A DNA stretch of 64,000 nucleotides. It comes from Chionis minor (Eukaryota; Chordata; Aves; Charadriiformes; Chionididae). The notes beneath the pieces are model-generated. The model made no database searches, had not been told where the DNA came from, and saw only the letters and a list, made by a program, of their open reading frames with translations. Where the stretch lies: positions 1,020,899 through 1,084,898 of the forward strand of contig VZSF01008499.1 in assembly GCA_013398295.1 (NCBI GenBank), read 5' to 3'. Shown here one piece after another: positions 47,101 to 62,358 of this stretch. The number at the start of each line of letters is the position of its first letter. Position 1 is the first letter of the stretch. Both the position numbers and the translations under genes were made by a program.

Positions 47101-50100
47101 TCTCAGTCTTTCACCCTCCCTGTGAAAAGGAAAAGTTTGGGTTCACACTACATGAAGGTGCCCACATCATCTTCTGTATTCCAAAGAAAGTCATTGAGGT
47201 TATAACACTGTAGTTTATTCTTGCTACCTAATTGCCGCAAGTTTTGTTAGCAGTTAAACAATCTATATGGATAGGTCTGAAGTCCATCTTCAGATCAAAC
47301 AGCTGATTGCAGTTGCTGACTTTCTGTCTTTCTCTTCATTTTTTATTCTGTGTTAACAGGTGAACTGTTAAATTGCAACTGAACAGCATTCCATTGGGTT
47401 GTAGCTTGTTATAAATGTTCAATATTTTAAAAATAATTAGTAAGCTGAAAGCTCTTTATATTTCCAAATTTGAGTATGTAGAGCAGCCGTACCACTGTGT
47501 GATGTAGGTGTTCAAAATGCTGAGATTCTGGGAAAATGCACTGATCTTTACTTTTTGTAACGTAACTTATTGGTGGCACCTTGATTTCAGGTTTGGTTCC
47601 TTTACTTACTAGATCTGAAGAGTCCAGTTTATTGCTCTGGTTAAAATGTTCAAAGTAAAATTCTTTGTTCTGAATTGCACAGTCAGGAATATCTAGAAAA
47701 ACATCCAAACAATTTTATATGATCTTAAGAACAAACTTTAGAACCACATGAAGAAGTCTGTTAACTGTTATGGTGGAATAAAGGCCAAGTTCTGTGTTTT
47801 TCATGCGCTGTAACACTTAACATTTCTTTATCTGGGAAAAGTTTGCATTTCTTTATTCCAGATAGTCAGACATCTTTGAAACACTGTAAAGGATTATAGG
47901 CTTTGGAGGCAGTAAGGAGAGGGATTTAAGTACACAGAGATGAGGCCCCACAGCAGTTTGTGTGAGAAAAGCATGAATCGGTGGGTATTTTATAATCTGG
48001 TTACCTCGATCAGTCCATTAGAGTACTGATTTGAAGGGGCAGAGGAAACTGTAATCATTCTGCCAGTGAAATGAAGTTGAACTTTTAGATTACTTTTACC
48101 ATCAGTATTTCTTCAAGCATTTCTATATTCTCTTTTAAAATACTGTATCTTTGCTGTGTATTTCAACAGCTTTTGAGAGTGAGATGCATTAGGCTGCTTT
48201 ATTTGTCAGTCATGCAAGTCGAATTTTTTAAAAGTTGCTGGATAGTGAGCCTAAAAATATGTCTTGACTTCTGGAGTTACTTTTTTTCCATCTTGTTGTT
48301 CAGTGGTCCATAGCCACTTCAGCCTTGGAAGTGATTTCTTTCCATGAATGTTGTCAGCTATAAAACTCACCCTATTTGACCTATCAGCAGTTCTCCCTGA
48401 AAATAATTAAACTTCAGTACCCTGTTCTTTCAAGGAACTTGACCTCTAACTGGCTTGACCTTTGATTGACTCTGCAGTCTGCTTTGCACTTAACAGAAAT
48501 TTCTCTGATGGTAACATCATTAACGGTGCAATTTCCTTTCTCTCAGAAATATTAGCTACATTGGCAAAAGCCTTCCTGCAAGCATTTTCATATGTGCAAA
48601 AAGCCACTTTGTTCAAGGGAAAACACTAATGTTGCTCATTGCATTAAGGTGTTCATTAGGTATGCTGCAGTGATAAAATGATGTGGTCCCTGTGTTAGGT
48701 AAATCTGCTGGCATATATATGTCTTATGACTAGTGAGGTTGTAATGCGGCATTGTAATCATGGCCAGCATTTTAATACTTCTGTACTTTACTGTAAAGTT
48801 TCCTTTGATATGCAAAACTATATTTTTGTAATCCTTTGTGTTGCAAAACAAGCTGCTGTTGATTTTTAACTGAAACTACTGCATAGCTGTTTCATTACTA
48901 GAAGTTTACTTAGCAGCAACTTATAACACAAGATTGTTTTTCATGTAAAAATTGTAAGATAAATGGGGTTTATATGGTATATTATTCGATTTGCCTTCCT
49001 ATTAAATGGAATAATCAAGTAGAATAGGGCAGCTTTTCAAAATAATGAGATTTTCTTTCATCAGAATAGACATTTGTTTTAAAAAAGTCATTAATCGTGT
49101 AGTTAAAGCAATTATTAAGAATATTGTTTGATTTGCTTTCCTTATTCTAAATTCAGTCTAGGAGAAAGGCTATGATAAAATAAATTGATAAAATTATTTA
49201 TTATAAAAAAATAAATAGTATTGCGGGTATCTTGTATAACCTTTGCTATTCATTGTCTGTCCTCCATTTGATTTATTGGACCTACCCTTTCAAGCTCTGG
49301 AGTAGATTGGTTTAATATTTTCCTTTTTGGTAACTCAAATACTGTGAGACTAGTCAAATTCACTTAAAATACTGACTTCTGCATCTTTAAACAGAGGTGT
49401 CAGTGAGTGCTCAGAGAGTCAGGCCTCTTGGGGCTCTCCAAAGCCCTTTGCTGCTGCCGTTAGCTTTGCTGTGGTGACAACGTTATATACAGCCTGGGTA
49501 AGCGCACACATATTCCCCAGTGCCTGTACGGGGCGCTGAATCTGCCCACAGTTTAGACTCTGTGTTGTTTTTTGGGTGGGGGGAAGCATCTGACCCTCCT
49601 GCTGCCTGGAGCACAGCTCAGCAGTGCGGGGACCTGCTTTTCCACAGGCCATGCAGCAGGAGGCATGAAGTTCAGAGACCTGAAACTTTAAAGTTATGGC
49701 AAAACTGTAGAAAATGAAATCTAGAAATAAAAATAGTTTCAGCAGATTGTCTGTTAGATGATTAAGAAAAAGACTGGGAAAACTGGTATCAGCACATGTT
49801 TTTATACCCTGTTGTTCACACTCCATTTTGTCACTCATGTTTAAGCATGTAGGGAATTGGTGAAGAAGTGCAGTGAGTCACAACTACAGCACGCAGAAGC
49901 TTGATGTGAGCATCCTGCAATGGGCTATGACTGGTCACTATTTCTACACTGTCCATCTCTCGGCCTTCTTTAATTGATGCTAGGGTGCTGTTTACACTTT
50001 CAGGACCAAGGCTTCTGCTTATATGCAAAAGCATATGACTTTTTGTGTTTGCCCTTTTTCTTCATCACCTGCAAGCAAACCACTTTATTTTTCTCTTTGC

Positions 50101-53100
50101 TTGAATAAAATGAAGCGTCCAATAATACATGCCACCCTCTTAATTCTGAGGACAGGTACCAACCAGATGTTTGCAAAATATCTCCCTTCCCTTATCCCCT
50201 CTTCCACAGACACACTTCAGAATTGAAGCTTCTGCTTCAATAGCTCTTAGAAAAATTTACTTTTGTTCACTAAAAATTAAAGACTGAAAGTATAACAAAT
50301 AGTTCTCATATGAAATCTCACAAAGCCACTGCAGGGTGAGAAGATTTTCATGTGACTGTAAACACATCTTATTTTTCCACGGCTGAGCAGCTCAGAAGTA
50401 TAAAATATTTATTTTATCTCTTAAGCCGTTATCAGCTAAAAAGGAAAAAAAAATCTTTGTAGTAGCTTTTCAGACTCTAATTGTATTTCAGAAGCATAAC
50501 TCTTAAATGGAATTCTTGTGTAAGAGTCTTAAGCTTCATATTTTAAAATCTAAATGTAAACTAACACTTCATAGATGTGAGTTGTGAAAGGGGTTTTTGT
50601 TACTTTTTTCCTTTCCCAGCTTTGAAATTTTACCTCAAGGTCAGGTTAGAAAAGTGCTGTACGTGGACAGGAATAAGTTGCTGGAATTCAGTGTAAATTT
50701 AAAACAGACAGCCCCCGCACAATTAAATGGTGTTTACAGACAGGGTTACTAACATCACTTTGCAAAAGTTTCTGATAAAAAGAATGTGCCACTCCAATGG
50801 TACAGACCAGAGGAGGATATAAACAGAAATTTGTCTGGAAGAAAGCAGCTCCTTGGTGCAAAACCGCAGTGTTGCGTTGTAAGTCAAGACCTTGCAGGTG
50901 TTGACACTCCATCTTCTCTCCTTCATGAACACAGAGGCCAATTCACAATGGCCACAGATATTCTGTGCAGGGATTTATAGCTGTAGGTTGGTTTTTTTCT
51001 TTGCTTATCCCCGGTATGTGTTGTCTCAGTCTTGTTAAGTTGCCTTGATAGATCTGACAGTGATGTGTTCCACAGGGCTGTTTTAGTTCCGCAGGTGTGT
51101 GCTAGACTGGATTATGTTTTGTTATATGCCCAGCTAATGAGATCCAAAACACATTAAAATATGGTTCCAAGTCAAATGGTCAATAAATATTTTCTAAGCT
51201 AATGTAATACTTTTTAAGACTATCCTGTTTTGTGATAAAGGTATAGGATACTATGACAATTGGTTGGCAATATTTATTCAAATAACTTTCAGAACTACAG
51301 GAAACCTGTAGGAAAACTGCAGCTCCCCTCCCCTAGGGATGTCTGTCCTAGGGATGCCTTCTTCATGGTGGCTGCGTCCGGGCTCCCCATCTGGAACCGT
51401 ATGCTGGACTAGGGCAGTTGTACACCTTGGCTGTAGCTGAGGCTTTGTTTTTTGTACAGGCTGCTAATTATGATTTGACTTGGTGATAAAGTAATATTTT
51501 TCCCTATTATTATTTTATTCTGCTTTTGGTGGTATTGTGCAGAGTTACAGTCAAAGCTTAGAATTGGATTCCTTTATTTGTTAGGTAAGATTTTTTTTTT
51601 TTTCCAAATACTTCACTGTTGCTTTCATGTCAGGTAATGATTCTTGCTGATACTTGAACATCTCATGTGCAGAGTGAAATAGGTGGCAGTGCTAAAGTCT
51701 TGCTCTGGTACTGTTGGAGATGGAAGTATCTATAAATCTAAGAATTCCCTTGGAAGCACAGCAGTGAAATGAAACAGGTTGGTTGTGTCTCTGCGTGTGT
51801 ATTTGCAGAAGGCTGACACAGGGAAGCATGACGAGCCCACAGAGTCTCTTAACTAGGGGAGATGAGGCTCACCATTAGCTACATCAGGGCACACAGTGAT
51901 AACTTCTCAGAATTCATACTTGTGGCAGTGCAATGTTTATCAACTGCTGCGGTCCCAACTGTTGCCTTCACGGCCAAGTGTATTTGCTCTCCATCCAGAA
52001 ATTTGTCCTATTAACTCAGCCTTGGATTTCAGTTTACAGCACGCTAGTCTTCAAAGATGGCAGTAAATTCTGTTTATTGAGCACAAAGATTGTGTTCCAG
52101 AGACCTAACTTGCATCTAACCCTTCCCAAGGGGCCTTAATGTGGCTCAGAGCTTGATGCTGATGCAACATGCAGCCTAATTCACTTTTTAAAAATGACTG
52201 GTTTGTTATTGCTGTGCTGAAACAATTTGACTGTTTTAAAAGGAAAAAAACACAAAGTAAATCTACAGCCAGCATTTTTAAATTGCAGGAATAAATGGTC
52301 TAAAAATATGAGGACTTGTAATTCTTTTATATGAACTATTTTTCTGTGGTCACTTCCTTATACTCACAGGGAATTATTTCTGCCTACAGCTGTTTGGTGA
52401 TATAGAAACAATTCTTTCTGTAACGGTATCTTTATAGTTCCCCATAAAACAGTTATAAGCAATATTTTTGTACTTACCTATATAAGTTAGATATGATTCT
52501 GGTGCACTATGGATTTCTTGTTAGAGTGACCTTTAGAAAAATGATAGTTGTGTCTGAGGTTTCAGGCAAGATAGCAAAGTTGGCAGCAGTGGTGGCAGCT
52601 TTTTAGAGTGTTGCAGTGGATATCTCAAATCTATAAATGTGGTTGGAGGAAAAAGGATAATAAAATCGGGGGGAGGGGGCAGAAGACACCAGATACTGGT
52701 AGGAATACTGTTCTTTGGGAAGAAAGAAAAGAAATCTGAGGTAGGACAGGGAGACAGGTTTTGAGGGTCTTTAAACCCTCAGTATTTGATCTGGGATAGG
52801 TTGGAGCAAGGAGATAAAGGAAGAAAAGTGATGTTGCAGAACAGAGGTTCTGGAGAGAATCTGAGCCTTTAGAGTGCTTGGTGCCAAGAAGCACCATTGT
52901 CTCGGCATCTAGAAATAGAATTTTGCTTTTGGGAAGAAGGGGTAGGGAATTGCTGGTTTAAAACTACTGCTGTTAACTATTCTTTGCAGAATAACAGATA
53001 AGGAAGGGATCAACATTGGGATGAAAGCAAGCTGGATCAATGGTCTTTGATCCATAAAGAGACGTTCCTAGTCCAAACCTGAAGAACTGAAGGCAACAAC

Positions 53101-56100
53101 TGCCTTCCTGAAAATACAGGCATAAGAGCAAGAAGGACTCCGTAAGCTGCCTGCAAAGTTTCTAATGTCTAGGTTCGAACTGTACTGGAAAGAGATGGTC
53201 TCTTGAAGGACCTATGGAGAGAGTGTCATTCTGATGAATAAAGACTGCTGTGGCAGTCTTGCTGCAGGCTTGGATACTTCTGCAGTTCTATCAAAACTAT
53301 ATTTGTTGCTGACTGCCTGTCTCCTTTTTCTAAATAAATGAAAAAAATCTCCTTTGACTAGACACGCTGAGAAATTTACGCTGGAATGCAGGATATGTAA
53401 CAATTTCTTGAGAAACAAGGTTAAAGGGGGAAAAAAGATTTTTAACTTACGATGCTGTTTCATACCTTACTAAATTGCTTCTAGCGTATGCATCCTTGTT
53501 CTGTAATAAATATTGTAGAGTAGTAATGGTTCAATAATATGCTGGGCAATGTCTTACAGAGACTAATGTTACCATGCTGATTATTATTCTAAAAATTATT
53601 CATGGTGCCTGATTTCCTTCAGTATACTTGACAGTGGATGTGATTGCAGGGACTACTTACATTTGTAACAGCGTTTGGAGTATAGTTCAAACATCCTCAC
53701 TCATTTACATAATCTGCAAATTGGATATTTTTAACATATCACTTAAATGTCATGTCTGTATTTATTTATTCAGTATTTACTGAATCGCCTAAATTTACTC
53801 TGAAGTTGTGAGATTATGGAACTATTTAGAATCTTTCTATTTACGTTCCTTTAAACTCTCTTACCTAGTTGACCATGCAGAAATGTTTGTGCTTTTCAGA
53901 GTGAATGCTTTTTTCCTGTGCTTATCTTTGCTTTGGGGAATCCAGTCTCTGGGATTTTTGGAAGTTGTGAAAAGCATCTCTGTTTCAATGGTACAGCACA
54001 ATTTCATTCTGATCTGTCTGTGGATTAGTGTATTTTCATCCTTCTGTCATTATGATGAGAACGAAAAACAGTTTTTTGTGGCAAAATGTGCAATTCAAAT
54101 GTAAACAATTAAATTTCAATATTTATTCCTTCAGATGAAAATTTCTCTCCCTCAAAATATTTAATCATTAGGATCTTTGTGCAGGTCAGGAAAATGCGTA
54201 TATATTCATTACTGGAGCAACATTGTATAGGAAAAGTGAGAGTCCTTTCTCTTTTTCTGGGCAATCTAATTTTTATCCTTAGGCCACTGTTTTCTCCCTT
54301 TTAATGGTTGTCCAAGATACTAGTATATCAATAGTGTATTAATAACATTCTTTATTCTCTAGGAAAATATTCTGCATGTGCAGTGGGCGCAAGATTCATC
54401 AGTAATTATACAATTAGGTGTGCTATTACTATTTGCACCCATAAATCTAGACCTGCAAATATTTTATCTGCTCATACAAACCTAAAATGAAATTTCTAAC
54501 ATCAAGCCTGCACAGAACAAAACTCTGGGAGCCCATTATAAAGAGGCACACCAAGAAGCCAGAGAACTACAGTAGGAAAGTGCTGGTTGTCTATTCAGTG
54601 GCCAGTCTTCTGCAGTGGGAATCCTGGATAATCATTCCAGTGCAAGGTGTCAGCTTGCATGAAATGATACTCCATAATCACACAACTGCATCTCAACTGA
54701 AAATGGACATTACTAATGTGTTAGTGACCATAATGCGATAGAAGGATTGTCTGGATTGAAGGTGGGACTGATGGAGGAATGATCAGAGCAGGATCGTAAT
54801 AACAGTATGTTGATGAGGAATCTTTCAAGCAAATTCAGCACGTGTGCCCAAAACTCCTGTCAGCCGTAATGCATTGTAGGATCCCTTTTGGAGAAGTACG
54901 ATCTGAGAGGCTGCATACTGAAACAACTTTTGTGGTTCAGAGATACTGTGTGCAAATGGCGCTGTTGTAGTGGTGGAGAATACTCACCTCCTCACATGGC
55001 AAAGATAGTAATTCTGTTATTGATTGAAGACTGTATATGCAGAACTTCCTGAGAACAAACAGACTCTTACTGAAAGAGTACTTGGGATATTTGATTTCAT
55101 AAAGCCAACCTTAGAGCATTACTTATCTTGGGTGTAGTTCTCTGTATTTAGTCAAAACTGTATTTTCCTTACTAGCAAAATCCTTTCATTCCTCTCAAAA
55201 ACATAGTGAATTAGAGGATGACCTAAGACTGTTTTACAATAAGTAGCAGCTGGTTATCTGTTGTTTTTAACTTAAGAAACAATCATGATTGCTTTCAGAA
55301 TGCATTTCTTTGAAAATGAACACAGTTAGCATGAAAAAGCTCTGCAATTATGCTGAAGTGGAAAGTTCAGGTAAGACTTCACCTGCAAATGTTTTGTTTT
55401 CAACTGGCTTATAGCTGCCATTCCCTATTTATCCCATGCTATGTTTCATATGTGTGTGGGGAGAGGAAAGGAAGTGTATTATAAAGCAAACTATTGTACA
55501 AGTTCCAGTTGAGCAGGTATTTTGAATACCAATCACTCAAGGAGGTGTGTGTCTGTTAAAGCTAAGTTGAATATTGGCTCGCTGCTGAGAAAGAGGAGTA
55601 TAATGGATGTTTGATGCTAGCAAGTCAGATTTCGAAAATCCTTAATCCCATGTGGAAGAAAACACATGATGAAGGAATTTAGTGAATACTTATTTTCTAG
55701 TGTGTTATTCTGTATGCATTCTATCCATGCCCATTGTTTGAAACCAGAACTCGGCACTTTTCAGTTTTTGTTAATTTTTTTTTTTTACTGTAGCCCATGG
55801 AACAATAACACGACTCTCTAGTACTCTATTTTTATCATTCTTTACATAGAAAGTAAGATAATGTCGGCCATTAAACAATTATCAGGTAAAAATGCTTTAA
55901 TAGAAATATTTATTATTTGCATGAAGGTTGTAAGGTTGTCTAAGCTTCTTCTTACTTTGCTGGCTTCCCTACTATATATTAGGGTCATGCACACAGGATC
56001 ACACAAGGTTTGAGCTTTTCTTTGCTGTGCTGTTATCCAAATCCTTTATATTGTCCCCAGCTGGCTACCCTAGAGATGGTCCTTTGCGTTCCAGTACTGG

Positions 56101-59100
56101 TATTTTCTGGAGTTGTTTAATTTGTCCCTGTATAATTTTCTCATTGATAGAAGTTGAGATTTTTACTTTATTATCCGGTGAAGTATATTAAGTGTAAAAT
56201 AGTTCTGTACTGAAGCAGAACAGCTCAACGGTATTTGGATAGGACAACCACAGCGGTGTAGCTAAGAACTAAAATTTAAATTGAATTGAAGGGGTAAGAA
56301 TTGCTCCCTTTATGTCATGCTATAACATGGCAAATGTCAGGCTGCTAGTGCATTCATCTCCTTGTTTCCATGGTTTCTGATTTACAGAAGCTCAAGAACA
56401 TTGGTTAACTCTTATCTTGTATTTGGACAGGACACTTTTCAGTGCAGATACTGACACTTCATTCTCCTTTGGCCATATGCCAAGCCTTAGCATGTGACTG
56501 TGGTAAATAGTTAAGTCTGTGAGTTGATGCTGGTTTATGGAACTGATGTGGAAATTAGTAGAAGGTTGAAAATTGGAGGGTGGTGGGGATTTTGTTGTTG
56601 TAATTTTGCTTTTTTAGCTCCCTGCAAAGAGAAACATATTTGACTTCTGAAATAGGTGAATTAAGCATTCAGAAAACACTAGTCACTCCATTATTCTTAA
56701 TAAATAAGGTAATGCATCAGAAATATGCTAGATTATGTTATTTTAACTTAAATAGCCATAGGAAAATTTAGGTATCAATTTAAGGGTGAGAATTAAAGGT
56801 AGAACAGTATTCAGTTTGTTTGTAGTATGAGTGGTCGAGAGTTGCACAGCAGTTAAATTCTGCAGCTACTAGGAACAGGTTCACTTGAGCTCGTTTGTTT
56901 TATGAACATAAGGATTTGATTTCTCAGAGAGTCTCTCGGGAGATTAGACTTGGCCACAACAGTAGCCTCAGAGCGTGTTTCCTTGATCTACTTGCATCTG
57001 GTAAGTATTAATGGGGATCAAAATAAAGACTTGTTTACACTGTACACGTGCATTTGTATCTTACCTTTAAAAATGAAAGCAGAGGTTACAGCAACTCCAG
57101 CTATCCCCAGATTCCAAGAGCACATGATAGCCTCGTGCCTTTCCATAATCCACTTTCTTTACTCATTCATCTCTTCTGGCTTGCAGGAAGATCTAGTGGA
57201 GATGCATGCACCCATTTTAAGTGCAAAGAGCATATAAAGTGACAGTACAAAGCTTAGAGTAAGTCTAAAATCACTGTAAAATACCACCTTTGCATTTCAA
57301 AATATTGTTATAAGTATGTGGCTCTAACTCTCCTGACAAATCTCTTGTTGCTGGTGACATCTCCTCTTCTTTGCAGCATATGTGTACACAGACATCTATG
57401 TCCCCTGTTCAGCCTACCTGCCACTCTAGTCAATCCTAGGAGCACTTTTATGCTCTCAATACTCGTTGGATTCCCAGAGTTCTGACTCTACTGACAAAGG
57501 CCGTGGCAAACAGTGACTTTTAAGTGTGACCCATGTCTCCAGTCCTTTTAATAGTACGACTATGTAGATTGAATGAATTACTGATTATTTGGGACTCTGA
57601 TACTAATTATTTGGGAGAATACTCAGTGCTGTTTGGATGTACAAGGGGCATACTCTCTTGCTTGCAGTCCCAAAGTCCAAGTTCAGTAAAGTGTCCAGCA
57701 TATTTAAGTATTTTTTTTCAGAAGAACTCGAAAGCTCTGTACAGTGGGCACGTGATTAATTTTCTACATATGAATAATCTCAGCACTTTCAATTAGATTT
57801 TAAACATATACTTAAAGTAAATGCCTGAATAATTAAATCAATTGAGAACCATGTAATGTTTCTAGTAATCAATGACAAGTCTGTCAAAAAGCAATGTATT
57901 TTCCTTAATCTGTGCAGCTAAGGGTGACTGCTTCATTAGTGTGTTTAAGCACTGGCAGACTTAATGCAAGATGTGTTTTTAAGGTGTGATTTGTGACCTA
58001 TTCACTTTACCTTAGTATGAAGTCCCTTTTTGTACAGTAAGGATTCAAAGTAATGTATCTTACTTGTTTTAAATAAAAAACAGATGTTATTGTTGTGCAG
58101 AGTACTAGGGAGGAGAAACTCTTGTGTGTTTAATGCCCTACCCCACCTCTTGCTCGTTCACTGCAAGGTTGAACTGTTGTTTTCTGTAGCCAATAAACTA
58201 AGGATTGATATCTATAAAACAGCATTCCTTCAAAGTGTTCCATAGTTCATACTCACACTGCTTGCTATAATTGCAGATTAAAGGCAAGTTCTCCCTCCCC
58301 TCTCATGGATTTCTAAAACATTGCTTTATATTACTTGTAATTTTGAATGGAAATGAGTCTGATGGGTTTTATACCTAAGGGAATGATTTAAAGAGGTAGT
58401 AAACAGTAATGAGCTGATAGCTCCACCAGACGTAAAGTGAGAACATATGCATCTAGTTCCAGTCACAAGAGCCTTTATTAAAAAAAAACGCTGCAGTGGT
58501 AATACTATGAGCACCATGCCTCGGTGCTGTTAACTATTAAAGATATGGTGCATCCTCTAAATAGCCTCTGAATTTATTTAGTGACAAAGGATAACTCTAT
58601 TTTTGGTTATAACTTTAAAACAATACTATATAATGAGAACTCGTGAAAAGGCTTTCAAAGGGCAACAATTGATAATTCCACAGGCTTTGCTGAGGAAATT
58701 CAATAATTCCATGTGCATTCCCACATGGCTTTGGTTTTTTTTTAAACTTTCTTCATTATGATGTCACATTGGATCACTTTGAATACCGGTGTTTAAATTA
58801 TGCAACATTCATTGCCTCAATTCATACCGTCATTCTGAGAGTACCGTTCCCAGTTTTCAGGTAATGAGTGCTGCCCTGTTTCAACAGCTTTTAGTTGCCA
58901 TGTGGTATTGAATATAAAATTACTTGTTTATTTTTTCTTTTTTTAAAATTGTCTTTACTAATTATAGATTGCTTTGCGTGTCATGATTCAGTAAGAGTAA
59001 GTGGATGTCTACAGGATAATGACACACTTTTCCTCTTTTTTTTTAACATTTCTCTAGTATATGTCTATATGATAATTTTAGAGAAATATCTGTATAGAAT

Positions 59101-59579
59101 AATAGATGACTATGTCACGTTCTGCTAGGGAGAACTACAGGTGTATAGCTTTTGCTAATTTCTTATGAATATTTCAAAATTTTAATTAATATAATGAAAA
59201 TGGAGCTGTGAGCTGACTTGCCGTCTAAATTGTGACTACGCTGTTATTTAAGTAAATGCTGCGGAATATCTATTTATGAGATCTTTAATACCTTTCCTTT
59301 TCTAGAGATTGTTATTGTTTGTTAGCTGAGTAAGAGAAGTATTTTCCTCTGAGAAATAAATTGTAGTTTTCCTTCTGGACTATCTCATCTTGTTTTATAT
59401 GTCCAGTAAAGTACTGTTTACATTGTTCTGCCAGTGGAATGAAGGCTTTGGAAGAGGTAAACCTCACTGAATTTTACAATTATATTCTTCACAATACTAA
59501 AATAATGGAAAGTGTCTGTCATAGAAATGTAAATTACGATTATCTTTCTTGTTGTTTTTCTGTGCTAATGACTTGATAC
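44136..59579. other. Intergenic DNA, no gene recognised
   Basis: The longest repeat-poor stretch of the window, uniformly AT-rich. No exon with a familiar domain, no tRNA or other RNA gene, and no further CR1 copy is recognised. Conserved noncoding elements may be present but cannot be identified without alignment. Confidence 0.55.
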
Positions 59580-59737
59580 AGAATCGTGGAATCACAGAAT
59601 GGTAGAGGTTAGAAGGGACCTCTGGAGGCCACGCAGTCCAACCCCCCTACTTGAGCAGGTTGCCCAGGACCATGTCCAGGTGGCTTTTGAGTATCTCCAA
59701 GGAGGGAGACTCCACAACATCCCTGGGCACATGGATT
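59580..59737 (-). mobile_element. CR1 3'-end fragment, reverse orientation
   Basis: GAATCACAGAATGGTAGAGG, then AGAAGGGACCTCTGGAGG, AGTCCAACCCCCCTACTTGA, GCAGGTTGCCCAGGACC and CTCCACAACATCCCTGGGCA. This is the reverse complement of the CR1 tail and nearby 3' region. It is better preserved than the copy at 10.3 kb. Confidence 0.92.
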
Positions 59738-62358
59738 TTGCCTGTGTTTTCACATTAATTGAGATTGTCATATAATGATAATGCATTGCATATTTTATAA
59801 GCTTTAGGAATCTTAATTATTTTCTTGCAGTGAATCTATACCAACCCAGATACTTTGAATGTATTTTATCATAAATAATTGCATTTTTCCCCCTAAATCT
59901 AATAATTTGATAAATTATTAGATGCAGTGTGCAATAATAGTTTATTACTGTTTTCTAATTGTATATTACTATTTTGCACTAAATGCTGTCTTAGATATTT
60001 TTTTCTTTTGGGGCATGGTAGGTATCATCAAAGACATGTTGGTGTATTTCATGTTTTACTCCATGATTTCACTGAGACTGACTCACTAATTCATCCTTTT
60101 CTTCTTGTTTTGCTTCTGGTAGTGTTAACGTCAGTAGCTTTGTTTTACCTCACCTGGTATCATTTTGCTAAACCTTGCAAAGGATGAACTAGTCATGTTA
60201 CTATAAAAATAAATAAATAAAATCCATTTGTTAGCCTGTTTCTGTTACTAAGGTTTTGGGGGTTTGTTTTTATTTTTGAAAATGTCAAAATTCTTGATGA
60301 ACTTATGTGCAGGAGAAAATACTGTGCACCATTTACCCTTTCTGTGCATCAAGTAATGTTTTTTTTGTGATGATAATTTTTTTGAGCTTCAGCGGCTCAA
60401 AAAATTTGTCATTTTTTTTGGACAAATTGTTGGGTTGGGTTTTTTTGTTTTTGTTTCTTTGGTTTTTTTTGTTTTCCCACTGGAAAATGCGCAGACCTTG
60501 TGCGGAAATTCAGCAGTCTGTTAAAGTTTGTCTGAAAACACTATTTGAACTCGGGAATTGTATGTTGCCCTATTCAAGGCTGGTTTCCCAAGTGTCTCAT
60601 GAGTGACCGGTAAGAAGTATCTGAAATTCAAAATAAGGCACCTATTACCTGTCTAGGTAGGTATACATGAGATTAAAATGGGCAGATGGACAAGGAGTCA
60701 TTTCTGTTTGGCTGTTCTTGTATTTTTGATTGCTGCCCGAAAATGTCAAAATGTCTTGGGTCCGTTACAGAATAGTGTAGGAATTGCTTACTCTTCAAAA
60801 TACATCATGGGTCATGAAAGTCAGTTCTCTTCAAGCTCCCTGAAATGCAACCATGTTTCAGTGTTTTTGTGTACAGAACCATGCTGACCTGTCAAAGTGG
60901 GCAAGTATTCTGTAAATATTTTTGTCCTAATGGTGTGGTTTGGTAGGACAAGACCTGACTTCTTGCCTTGTCTATGTCATATAGAGTATAGTCACCTACG
61001 TGTGGAGTCTGGAACTCCTTTCAAGGTAAGGGCTTTAAAATACTAACAGTCCATTTTAGTAATACGTGAAGAAACCTCAGTTATATAGCACAATCCATGT
61101 ATGACAGTTATGGAAGTGTAGAATGCAGTTGTTACGCTAAGATCATGCAGCTGGTTGAATATCAACTTAGTAAGAATGGTAAAAGTTGGTTCTTTGAATC
61201 TAAACTGTGCAAACAGAGATGTAACATCATGGCTCAGCTCTGAAGGATGTGTTATTCATTTGCCGGTCTGTTTTTGTAATTAGCAAGAAACATTTGCCTT
61301 GATAGTGGTGTTGTTTTGGAGAATGTATGATTAACTGTGAAAGTTGTCTTGGTTTTTATTGTTTTCTGGGTTGATTTTTTTTTTTTTGCTGTTTTTTGTT
61401 ATGGGATATTTCCCTTTAACATAAGTCAAACAAATGCATTACGTGTGGAATGAGAATACAGAACTTTTAGAGGCTTTTTTTTTAGTGCTATTTTAATAGT
61501 AATAAAGTGGCTAAATGAAAGAGGTGAATCAGAAGTGTCATACTGGCAAGATTGGTAGGAATCTTTTGTGTTTTCCTGTTAGAGGATATACAAGGTTATA
61601 TTGCTATTTAAGAAAAAAGAAAAGTCATCTGATTGTCAGACAGCTTGGATTTATGGGCTTTTCCTAAAGAAGGCTCCTGTGGATGTCCTGCATTCCCTAT
61701 CTGAGCCCTATGTCAGGCATTTTGAAAACAGACCCAACACGTGAGACCTTCCAAGACTCGCTGCTGCCCCTGATACCCTTTATTTAAGAAAAAAGTGTAA
61801 TTAATCTATGAAAACCCTTTAGCAATGAATGGAGAATAATTTGGTGGGGAAGGAGGAGGGGGAGGAGGGCCAAGCTGACCTGTAATCGTTTCAGTCTGTT
61901 GGAAAGGCTTATACTTCCCAGCAGGCATTTAGCGTATTATAGTTATGGTTAGATGACAAACTTAAGTTTTTATAGCAGCTCTTGACCTTTATTTTCTGTT
62001 TAAAAAGGGGAAAAATTGTTTCATTAAACAGTCAAAAGTAGAACTTGGGATATAAACTTTAAGCACCTTTTTTAATTTTTCATAGTGACTCATTAAAAAT
62101 GAATGGGTACAGAAAGACTGAGTTCAAAGTCTTCCTCTTTGGCAGTCTCTTTTCCAGCCTCTCTTTTTATTCTCTGTAGTGAATTCTAAGAAATCTAAAA
62201 TGCTCTGGGATCCGCTTTGTCTGTATTATTTCTTCTAGTATATTGATACCTGATTTATATTTATATTGATAATTGATTCATATTCATCTGTAGGGCATTT
62301 TGTAAGCTGTCACCTGTAGTGGAAAACATGTGCAACTGATTGACTGAATATTGATTTA
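59738..62358. other. Intergenic DNA, no gene recognised
   Basis: AT-rich sequence with several T-rich runs (60437-60477, 61376-61387) and a short hairpin at 60403-60428. No gene is supported. Confidence 0.6.

Noticed and set aside
49419..49838. 139-codon open frame on the - strand
   Set aside because: Chance-level length and no recognisable motif apart from a hydrophobic patch. No promoter or splice evidence.
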